A stretch of DNA of 64,000 bases from Petrolisthes cinctipes (Eukaryota > Arthropoda > Malacostraca > Decapoda > Porcellanidae): positions 62,001 through 126,000 of the forward strand of contig JAWQEG010000074.1 in the NCBI GenBank assembly GCA_033782935.1, read 5' to 3'. Under the pieces are notes generated by a model. That model was not told the origin of the DNA, searched no databases, and saw only the letters and a program-made list of their open reading frames with translations. Below, one piece after another: positions 55,748 through 64,000 of the stretch. How positions within the stretch are numbered: position 1 is the first letter of the stretch; the number at the start of each line of letters is the position of its first letter. Made by a program: the position numbers and the translations under genes.

Positions 55748-56048
55748 ATGCCTAGTGTACGTTGTGTAGATGACTGCATTTATAAGTCCAGTTTAATTCC
55801 GAAGAAAATGAGTGTACTATTTTACAGATTTCCCAAAAGTGGAGAGCTAAAAAGAAAGAGGATAAAACTGTGTAAAAGAAAACCACCAAAAGAAGTCCAA
55901 CGAAACTGCATGGTATGCAGCACTCATTTTGCACCAGATGCATATGAAAGAAGTTTGTACTATGAACTCCTCAACCTACCGCAACCTCCAAGCAAGAAGA
56001 AACTAAAGCCTGGGGCGATACCAACACCCTATTTATCGAGGGTTGAAG
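55748..56048 (+). CDS. THAP-domain exon
   Basis: ATG at 55748 opens a THAP-type zinc finger: C6 and C10 (MPSVRCVDDC), VLFYRFPKSGELKRKR, then C57-X2-H60 in CMVCSTHF, and LKPGAIPTPY matching the AVPT-like box that ends THAP domains. The C2CH spacing fits the family (CX2-4C, 35-50 residues, CX2H). THAP fingers bind DNA in host regulators and in P-element transposases. The tryptophan usually found between the two zinc pairs is absent. The frame reaches GTAAGA at 56049, a good splice donor, so this is probably a first coding exon. A CR1 element begins within 100 bp, and no second exon was seen. Confidence 0.7.
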
Positions 56049-56109
56049 GTAAGAAACAACTATTTTACTTAGTTAAAATTGCAATATAATAGACACTAAT
56101 ATACAGTAA

Positions 56110-56128
56110 TTCTCTCTCTCTCTCTCTG
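56110..56128. repeat. (TC)n at the left border of the CR1 element
   Basis: An 18-19 bp TC run directly before the CR1 sequence. A second (TC)n lies at the right end. Confidence 0.9.
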
Positions 56129-56137
56129 CAACCTCTA

Positions 56138-56743
56138 ATGACAGATCGCATTCACACTTCTGTGAAGGTGAATTGTTTGCCAGGTTGTGGCAATGCTGAC
56201 CTCCGAAAGGAAGCTGAGAGGATCCAAACGTCCAGATCTGCTGTCATTGCCCTCATGGTGAGTGGTAATGACATCTACCTGAGAAATGGTAGAGTAGGCA
56301 TGACCGAAGGAGTCCTCTCGGATGTGCTCGGTGCAGTAGATGACTGTGGGTTAAAAACCCGCAGAAGGATAGTTGTTGGCATGCTCCCAAGGAGAGGCCC
56401 TTTAGGGACTGCTCTGTCAAAGAACATTGCAGTAAATCAGCGCCTGGTTGATTTGTGTACTGCCGAGGGGGTGTTCTTTGTGGACCCCTACACCTCACTC
56501 TTTGGTAGAGACGACCTCTACCAGAGGGATGGCACACATCTCTCACCAAAGGGGAAAGAAGTGCTTTCCAAATTAATGGAAGACGCCGTCCGACGATGTC
56601 TCAGGAGCACTCGACCGAGCGTGGAGGAGAGCCCTCGTCCCTATGCTAGAGTGACCCCAGAGAAGACATTCGCTGAGATCCTGAAGAAGGATATCCCCAG
56701 CACTACCAAGACAATGACCAAACCGGGAAAAGGAAGAGTGTAG
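56138..56743 (+). CDS. CR1-like ORF1, SGNH-esterase type, 5'-truncated
   Basis: 201 codons, intact from ATG to TAG. ALMVSGNDIYLRNGRVG holds the Gly-Asn-Asp block and DGTHLSPKGKEVLSKLM the Asp-x-x-His block of SGNH hydrolases. The Gly-Asp-Ser block with the nucleophile should lie upstream and is missing, so the domain is incomplete and inactive. The basic tail (TPEKTFAEILKKDI) resembles other CR1 ORF1 ends. Esterase-type ORF1 proteins are known in CR1 LINEs, and their role in transposition is unsettled. Confidence 0.75.
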   Translation: MTDRIHTSVKVNCLPGCGNADLRKEAERIQTSRSAVIALMVSGNDIYLRNGRVGMTEGVLSDVLGAVDDCGLKTRRRIVVGMLPRRGPLGTALSKNIAVNQRLVDLCTAEGVFFVDPYTSLFGRDDLYQRDGTHLSPKGKEVLSKLMEDAVRRCLRSTRPSVEESPRPYARVTPEKTFAEILKKDIPSTTKTMTKPGKGRV

Positions 56744-56766
56744 GGAGCCCTGCAGTTGGGGGTTCC

Positions 56767-59480
56767 TTGAAGGTTCTATTGTTCAACGCCAGGTCCATCC
56801 AAAACAAGTTTTTGGAACTGCGGGCCCTCGTTGTGACAGAGGAACCCGAGATGGTGGCCATAACGGAGTCATGGTTGAGAACCTCAGACAGAGATCTTGA
56901 AGGGGAATTCGTGATTCCAGGCTACCAACTCTTCCAGAAAGATAGAGAGGACAGAGGGGGTGGTGGTGTGCTGTTGTATGTAAAGAACTCTATCAAATCG
57001 ATGACCTGCAACATCACATCGAACCACGAGCTCCTTGGAGTTGACCTAGAAATAGGCACTGCACAATACAGAACCCTGCTGCTTTATAGACCCCCTGGAC
57101 AACTCAATGAGATGGACAGGGACCTATACCAGTTGCTGGGTGAACTAGTGGACGGCAGGGTGTGCATCCTTATGGGGGACTTCAACACACATGTTGACTG
57201 GGAAACCAGAGAGCCCTCTGCCGTGAACACACCACTCTTGGAGTTAGTAAATCATGAATTCCTCACTCAATGGGTAAGGGAGCTAACATACTCGACTTGG
57301 TCCACACCTCCGAGGATGACATCATTCAAGACCTCTCTGTAAACGAAGAAATATGCGGAAGCGACCACAAGCTTATAAGATTTTCAGTTAAGGTCCCTAA
57401 TATGGAGACCGTGACCCCGGTTCATAGAAAATTAGACATGGGGAGAGCGAACTTTGCAGGTCTTCGTGAAAGCGTTGCTGAAATGGAACTAGATGAGGGA
57501 GAGAGTGCTGATGATCTGTGGAGGTCATTCTTGTCTTCCTTCATGGAACTTCAGTCGCGCTTTATTCCTCTGAAGGGAACAGGTCAGAAGTTCATTCAAC
57601 CTAAGTGATTTAATCGGGAAATACGTAACCTACTAAGGGAGAGGAGAACTGCGTATCGTCGAGCGAAGACATCTGGGGACTTTGACGGTCATAGAAGACT
57701 GAATCGAAACGTGAAGTCCAAAATAAGGTCTGCTAAGCGTGCTGAGGAGGTCCGTGTGGCTAGACTCTGTAAAGGGAACCCCAAGGAGTTTTTCAGTTAT
57801 GTGAATGGCCGTAAACCAATCCGACACAGGATCGGTCCCTTGGTGAATGAGGATGGAGCATTGATGCACTCTGATGCAGAAAATGCTAACCTCTTAAATG
57901 AGTACTTCTCTTCAGTGTTCTCTGAGGAGAGTGGTCCCATTCCCGAACCTTTGGACTCCTTCAGTGAGAAGTTGGAGTCAATGGTCTTCACCCAAGAAGA
58001 AATCGAGAGAAAAATAATCAAATTAAAAGCAAACAAGTCCCCCGGTCTGGATGGGTTCTTACCTAGAGTGTTGAAAAAAGTGCATGGTGAAGTATCACAG
58101 CACCTGTGCATGGTCTTCAACAGGGTTATCCAGACTGGATGCGTTCCTAGAGACTGGCGTGAGGCAGAGGTGACTCCTATCTTCAAGAAGGGAGATGCTA
58201 GCCAACCGTCAAACTACAGACCCATCAGTTTAACCTCGATAGTCTGTAAACTCATGGAGAGCATCATGGTGGACAAAATAACAGCACACTTAGAATCAAA
58301 TTTGCTACTGAGGGGTTCCCAGCATGGGTTCAGGCAGCACCGGTCATGCCTCACAAATCTGGTGGAATTCTACCATTTTGTTTTCAGTGAGCATGATCGG
58401 GATAAAGCGGTCGATGTTGTCTACTTAGACTTTCAGAAAGCCTTTGATAAGGTACCCCACCGCCGCCTCCTTCGGAAAGTGCGTGCACTGGGCATAGACG
58501 GAAATGTGGCAAATTGGATAGAGAACTGGCTAAGTGACAGACGGCAGCGGGTGGTAGTAAATGGACAGGCCTCAGACTGGGTGCCCGTTACTAGCGGTGT
58601 TCCCCAAGGTTCTGTTCTGGGACCACTACTGTTTATCATCTATGTTAATGACGTGGATGGTGACATGGTTGCCAAGATTTCCAAATTCGCCGATGATACT
58701 AAGCTTGGTATGAATGTCGCGAAAGATGGAAATACTACCCGCTTACAAGAAGATCTTAGGAAGATCGGGGAGTGGTCTGACACGTGGCAAATGCCATTTA
58801 ACGTGAACAAATGCAAAGTTATGCATATAGGCCACAGAAACCCCCGAACAGAGTATAACCTTAAGGGCAATGCTCTCGTAAGCACTGATACTGAGAAAGA
58901 CTTGGGTGTAACTATCACCAGCGACCTCAAGTTCTCTAAGCAGTGTATTGAGGCTGAGAAGAAAGCCCAAAGAATGTTAGGGTACATAAAGCGACAGTTT
59001 GGATACCGGAACAAGGAGATAGTACTTTGTCTGTACAATTCCCTTGTCCGACCGCACCTGGAGTATGCAGTCCAGTTTTGGAGTCCTTCTTACCGAAAGA
59101 ATATCGCGAGATTGGAATGAGTGCAAGCCAGGGCAACCAAACTTATACACAAGAGCTATAAAGATCGGTTGGTAGAACTCGACCTGTTCTCTTTGGAAAC
59201 CCGGAGACTGCGTGGTCAGCTTATCGAAGTGTTTAAAATACTACGAGGCTTTGACAATGTAGACTACAGGGACATTTTCCAACTCAGTGAGGGCACAACC
59301 AGGAATCATGGCTACAAACTTGAACTGAAGCGATACAACCGTGATCTGTGTGGTAAATTCTTTACATACAGCATCTGCGGTACTTGGAACGCGCTTCCTG
59401 CTGATGTAGTCAACAGCAACTCTGTGGATCAGTTCAAGTCCAGATTAGACAAAGTCTTAAATCACCGTCTAGGTGTTTAA
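56767..59480 (+). pseudogene. CR1-like ORF2 (APE plus RT), three disruptions
   Basis: APE: LLFNARSIQNKFLELRALV, MVAITESWL (catalytic E), DRGGGGVLLYVKN, ILMGDFNTHVDW and GSDHKLIRF. RT: VNEDGALMHSDAENANLL, KSPGLDGFLPRVLK, YRPISLTSIVCKLMESI, HGFRQHRSCLTNLVEF, VVYLDFQKAFDKVPH (motif A), GVPQGSVLGPLLFIIYVND (motif B), KFADDTKLGMNV (catalytic FADD). The C-terminus has RRLRGQLIEVFKILRGFD and TWNALPADVV. Disruptions: a frameshift at about 57275, TGA at 57606-57608, TGA at 59118-59120. Both TGA codons leave the frame open on either side. The most complete LINE ORF2 in the window besides LINE-A3. Confidence 0.9.
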
Positions 59481-59650
59481 GCCGTTGTGCGAGTGTTCCT
59501 TGATGGTTTCACATGACACATTCGAGGACGGTCGCCTACTTGCGCAACTAAACCCACAGGTACCCTCTTTGTATGGATCGTAAGGTCCCCTAGGGTACTT
59601 CTTTTCCTTGTAACTCCTTGTAACTCTCTCTCTCTCTCTCTCTCTCTCTG

Positions 59651-59981
59651 GGGATCTGGCAACACTGGCCTGACTGTAAACACACCTGTGATAGAGCTCT
59701 CCTGTTTTGGAAGAATTCTTGGGGTTTATATCTGTCTGCAGCCTTCAAGCCTTAGCCGACATTAATAGTAAGCACTAGAGACCAGTTTGGTGTATCAAAC
59801 GAATAGAGGACCAGTGAACTTAGACGTAATATTGCCATTAAAAGTCACCTTCCAAGCCAAACCCCTCTTGTCAAAGTCTCTCTCGTCTGCGCATGCGCAG
59901 TGAGAGGGGTGTGACGTGTGGGGTTGTCATGACAACGTCTTTACATCTCGTGTGTTGAGTCATTCTACCACATCAGGAAAC
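59651..59981 (+). other. Presumed 5' leader of LINE-A3
   Basis: Sequence between the (TC)n end of CR1 and the ORF1 ATG. GGGGATCTGGCAACACTGGC opens it. CpG-bearing DNA at 59888-59935 (GCGCATGCGCAGTG) precedes ORF1 and could belong to an internal promoter. No duplicated flank was seen because the 3' end lies outside the window. Confidence 0.4.
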
Positions 59982-61413
59982 ATGAACTATTCTGGACCTG
60001 CCTCCCTTGCCGAAGTAGAAGCTGATCTACTCCTTAGTGATGAGGAGGATATTGCTGACAAGCACTGGCCCCCACTGGAATCACACACTCAGCATGCTGG
60101 CCCTTCTTCCTGGCAACCCCATGTTGATATGCCCCAACCTGCCTCTCGACCATCCACCTTCAAGCGATCTATGGATCAGACATCAGACACGAGCGATTCA
60201 CCTTCTCCAGCTCCCAAGGTTTCTAGACATGTTGACAATACACATTCTTCTGTTCCTGATTCGTCTCCTATCCCTTCCATTAACAGAGCACCTGCAGATG
60301 CATTTGCTCCAAGGAGTGACTATGTTAAACTTATGTTTATAGATAACCCTACTGTGGATGTTAAACTTCGTTGGCTGTCCGAAATCACAAAGGCATTTTC
60401 CCTTGATCGAGAGTTGGCGGAGGTGAAAATGGCTGCCATTACATCAAGGTTTGTCTATATTTCACGGAAACGTGCAAACATCATTGAAAGTGCCACAAAA
60501 GGAGAATTTTTGTCTCTGAAGCTCGATGTACAAGACTCGATTGAGAGGCACATGGAATACACAACATATCTGGTTACTCGTTACCCTGTTGGTGTTGACC
60601 CCTTCCTGGCAAAGGAGCTTCCAGGTGTATACGCAGTGCGTCGCTTCAAACAACATGACACTCCCATCAATCGTCTTGTAGTCACTTGGAGCCTCCCTCA
60701 CCCACCACCACAAGAATACAGCTTCAGCTTCCTTCCTTGCCTTCCACCCTGCGAATTCAGAAGGATGAGTGATGAGAGGCCTAGGTGCTTTAGGTGCTGG
60801 GGTATTGGGCATATATCCCGGTACTGCCAAGCTATGCTTGATAAGTGTGGCTGGTGTGCTGGTACTCATTCAACCCGCACATGCCCACACCGGACTCCTT
60901 CCCAGCCTTCTACCGACGATGCTGCTTCAGAACATTCTCCACAACCCGCCCCAGACACATCGAAGTGGAAATGCCCCCGCTGTCACGAGCCTGGAGTTAA
61001 TGTGTGGCATGGTTGTATGAGACGTTCCCGTACTGCCACCTCCTTTGCTGCTAATATGCCACCGCCACCTCCACCTCCACTGCCAAACCCAGCGTCGATC
61101 ACCTGCTGCCTCACTCCCTCCAGCCTCTCCCCCGACTGACTCACCCCAAGTTCTTGCTCTTCGTGAGGCCGTTACAAACCTGACAGCACGAAGCACAGCC
61201 ATTACAGCACGATTTGACACAATTGAGACTCGTATTGACAATCTCACTACCCAACACGCTACTACGGAACGTACTCTTGCTTCTCTGGTCGAGTCACATC
61301 ACGCTGTCATCGCGACTGTCGCAACATTCTCGGAGAAAATGGAAGACTTCGTTGCTAGATTTGAAAAGATCAACGAACAGCTTCTCAAAGAGCCACCAAA
61401 ACGTATTCCCTAG
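59982..61413 (+). pseudogene. LINE-A3 ORF1: gag-like protein, one frameshift
   Basis: The ATG at 59982 is preferred over an upstream GTG in the same frame. An acidic Ser/Pro-rich N-terminus (LLLSDEEDIADKHWPP) is followed by a structured middle (FSLDRELAEVKMAAITSRF), CFRCWGIGHISRYC (CCHC knuckle), CGWCAGTHSTRTC, WKCPRCHEPGVNVWHGC and a proline run. At about 61085, in the CCACCTCCACCTCCA repeat, the frame slips: the zero frame ends at 61139, while the correct continuation is the frame to 61413 (LREAVTNLTARSTAITARF, DNLTTQHATTERTLASLV, a coiled coil). Slippage in the CCACCT repeat is the likely cause. The product would bind LINE RNA and oligomerise. Confidence 0.8.
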
Positions 61414-61441
61414 GATAACCCCAAAACAAAAGGCAGACATC

Positions 61442-64000
61442 ACTAGTGGAAATCAGCTACACATCATCTCTTGGAATGCCTGCGGTATCAAGACTCAGTC
61501 TAAGCTCACCTCCCTCAAGACATATATAGGACGTCACCAGCCACATGTTATATTTATTCAGGAAGCATTTGTAGGCTGTCACTTGGCTGGTGGAAATGCA
61601 CCTTCTCTCTCAAGTTTTGTTGGCTATGTCCACCACGTCAGAAACGGCCTTATCAGCTATAAACACTCTTCCGTACCCCATAAACTTCTGAGATGCTCTA
61701 CTGATGAAAACATGAACTATCAACTCTTTGAAATAACTATGGGTGATGGCAAGCTGAGACTGTGTAATATATACTCTACACCAGGAAGGATTAATCTCTC
61801 TCCTCTCCCTGCAGCTACAGCTCATGGCATAATCTACATGTGGGACTTTAATGCACGGCACCCAGCCTTAGGAGATGCCTCCTCCACCCCGAATCGAAGC
61901 GGACTACCTCTCCTTGAGTACATCCGTCGTCACAGACTCACTCACTGGCCCACTGGGGGTCCCACACATAGCCGAGGAGGTACGCTAGACCACATCATCA
62001 CTTCTGGCTTGGTGGCATCTTGTGTGAAAACATTTAATATTCAAACCCTTTTTTCAGACCATGTTGCTCTTGGACTACAGTATAATGTGCCAAATGGACC
62101 CTCTCACTCTCATACTCGCTTCCGCATCACCATTCCACCGAAATATTGTCCTAACTACATCACATACATAACTAACCTCTTACCAACATTTGATTTTCAG
62201 TCACCTGAGAATTTGTACTCTGATTTGGTCGGTGCAACCAATGATTTTTACACCAGATATGTGACGATACCACATATTAAGGGACGCTACAGGACCCATG
62301 CATGGACGTTGGACCAACGCATTATCCAGGCGGAGAAGAAAGCTATAAACGATGGTCTCGCTTTCCAAAGGCAACCAACACCAGCTAATCTAGACCAATA
62401 CCAGCAATCCAGGGATGACCTTGTAGCTGTGCAACAGTGTGCCTATACTGAGTCATGGAGGAAGTATACTGATAACATCAACCAGCAGACAAGCGTTGGC
62501 TCTATGTGGCACCTAATTAATAGAGTAGTAAAGAGGAAACCCCCAAGTGCCCTACATCATAGCCCAGCACAGTATGCACAGGATTTAATAACATCATGGT
62601 CTGAGCAGGCACAAGTAAGCAACCTTCCAGTCCACATACAGGAGGCACTTTCCAACCAAAGAAATACTCGCAGACTACGCCTGATGGCTGCAGTATTAAG
62701 AACCGATGAAGATGATGATGTAGACATCACTGAGGATGAACTGCGTCGTGCTCTAGCCAGGAGTAAGACATCAGCACCTGGGGATGATGGCATTACGTAT
62801 CAAGTGCTCCGTCTCCTCCTAAAGTGTCCTGGTAATCCCTTACTGAAACTTTACAACCTTTGTTTTCACCAAGGATATGTGCCTCGTGCATGGACTACAA
62901 GTACCATTGTACCTATTCCCAAGCCTGGCACAGATAAGTTTAGACCAATTTCACTTACCTCCTGCTTTTGTAAAGTGCTAGAGCGTATATTCCTCACCCG
63001 GCTCATGTTTCGATTGGAAAACAAACTATCCCCACGACTGTATGGTTTTATGCCAGAGAAAAGCACACATCATTGCCTGATGGACTTATATGCACGACTG
63101 TCCCCCACCAGTGTGATAGCATTTATAGATTTGAAGAGTGCCTTCGACACTGCCAATAAGGAGGTTATTCTTGATCAGCTGGTAGAATTTGGGGTACAAG
63201 GAAATCTGCTGAGGTGGATTCGTGGTTATTTGTGTAACCGGACCTCACGGGTGCTATTTCATAGGGCATGCAGTGTATACAGGGAGTTTGAGTTGGGTAC
63301 TCCTCAAGGTGGGGTGTTAAGCCCTTTCCTTTTCAATATCCTGATGCATCGCTTGCTGACTCTTCTTCCCAATATTCCTGGTACAACTGTCACCTGTTAT
63401 GCTGACGACATCTGTGTGCACTCTACCTCTGCTGCTGATCTACAACACTTCCTGCAGTCCTTTTATGAATCATCCTCCAATTGTGGCCTCATCCTTTCCC
63501 AGGACAAAAGTAGAGTTTTCTCTCCAAGGGGCCCTGGAACACTCCCTAAGTTCACTGCAGGACATAGTGTTATCCCGTCCTGTACACAGTACCTGTACCT
63601 AGGAACACCAGTGTGCATCACTCCAGCCTTACCTGCTCGACAGCGTGTACATCCCATCATCCAAGACCTCCTTTATCGGCTAGAACAACGTTTTGTTCCC
63701 TTCAAGTGGCTCACAAATAATGCTGCTGGAATGTCTATCCCATTGGCAAGGACTGTGTACGTTACCTTCATACGGTCAGTCATAGACTATCTCTCCCCAG
63801 CCCTATGTCAACTCTCGAGGACCTGCTTAGAACCTTTAGAAAAATTCCAGAACAGAGTGATGAGGTATATTCTTGGGTGTTCCACCTCTACTAGGATAGT
63901 GAATATGTTGACTGAACTAAATCTTCCTTCAGTTGTTGAGAGAATACACGCAAATGTTTCCTGCTTCAGTGTCAAGTGTCTCCACTCTCCCCATCTTGCT
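61442..64000 (+). CDS. LINE-A3 ORF2: APE and RT, open to the window end (partial)
   Basis: Open for about 853 codons in one frame, with no stop or frameshift found on reading every codon. The frame is already open at 61412, overlapping the ORF1 stop. The first in-frame ATG is 61712, after the first APE motif, so the start is probably upstream or by re-initiation. APE: LHIISWNACGIKTQSK, VIFIQEAFVG (catalytic E), MWDFNARHPALGD (GDFN has become WDFN), LFSDHVALGL. RT: TSAPGDDGITYQVLRLLL, RPISLTSCFCKVLERIF, MPEKSTHHCLMDLYAR, IAFIDLKSAFDTANKE, GTPQGGVLSPFLFNILMHRL, CYADDICVHSTS (catalytic). RNase H should follow beyond 64000. Confidence 0.92.

Larger units (their letters stand above)
56129..59650 (+). 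mobile_element. CR1-like LINE with esterase-type ORF1
   Basis: ORF1 with SGNH-esterase motifs, then an ORF2 with APE and RT but no RNase H, then a 3' UTR ending in (TC)n at 59624-59650. The domain set is that of CR1-type LINEs. Slightly 5'-truncated (esterase start missing). Confidence 0.85.
59982..64000 (+). mobile_element. LINE-A copy 3 (related subfamily), 5' part, runs off the window
   Basis: ORF1 and ORF2 are in order. ORF2 is homologous to LINE-A1/A2 along its whole visible length (for example WLTNNAAGMSIPLARTVY against WLTNNSSGISIPVARTIY) but clearly diverged. It has the best coding integrity in the window. Confidence 0.85.

Noticed and set aside
56253..56549. Minus-strand frame within CR1 ORF1
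   Set aside because: Lies wholly opposite the esterase-type ORF, which has clear motifs.

Overview
This is a eukaryotic, intron-bearing, repeat-choked stretch of genome from an animal. The most likely source is a decapod crustacean or another arthropod. The reasons are: tRNA-derived SINEs carrying the motif AGTAAATAGGTACC, which I associate with decapods; many I/R1/jockey-like LINEs with RNase H; CR1, Penelope, Gmr1-like, Tc1, hAT and Harbinger elements; and dinucleotide tracts hundreds of bases long. There is no operon structure and no intact host gene. The only non-transposon coding remnants are a broken cold-shock/Y-box copy (18.5-19.1 kb, minus) and a THAP-domain exon (55.75-56.05 kb). 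The THAP exon could itself be transposon-derived. Family letters (LINE-A, B, C and so on) are my own labels.

Layout. 0-2 kb: a Helitron helicase tail and AT/AC-rich DNA. 2.3-8.6 kb: LINE-H (ORF1 plus the start of the endonuclease) fused to LINE-A copy 1, whose reverse transcriptase is split by a 706-bp LTR-like insert with a 5-bp target duplication. 8.6-12.2 kb: LINE and SINE fragments. 12.2-16.7 kb: LINE-K on the minus strand and LINE-J on the plus strand. 16.9-21.2 kb: MITEs, a SINE, the Y-box pseudogene and a foldback element. 21.25-30.7 kb: a Gmr1-like LTR retrotransposon with integrase upstream of reverse transcriptase. It is split by a 6.6-kb element with TA duplication and inverted arms over 1 kb long, which itself holds a Penelope-like element, (TA)n tracts and a Tc1 transposase remnant. 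30.7-48.28 kb: a 5'-truncated LINE-C copy, then a nearly full-length LINE-C copy bounded by ACTCTCA duplications. The second copy was opened by a 7.2-kb DNA transposon (TAC duplication, TIRs of about 560 bp, multi-exon transposase-like gene), LINE-A copy 2, a MITE and a Harbinger-type element. 48.3-55.7 kb: LINE-B, LINE-K and LINE-C fragments with MITEs. 55.7-59.6 kb: the THAP exon followed by a CR1 element with an esterase-type ORF1. 59.65-64 kb: the 5' part of LINE-A copy 3, whose ORF2 is open for about 853 codons and runs off the window.

The genes do not form a pathway. They are stacked generations of insertions. In several cases the hosting element's reading frame and the exact target duplications can be seen, so insertion order can be deduced. 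The most unusual items are the 7.2-kb Academ-like transposon, the IN-before-RT retrotransposon, and the long-armed element whose two arms carry the same LINE-tail segment in opposite orientations.
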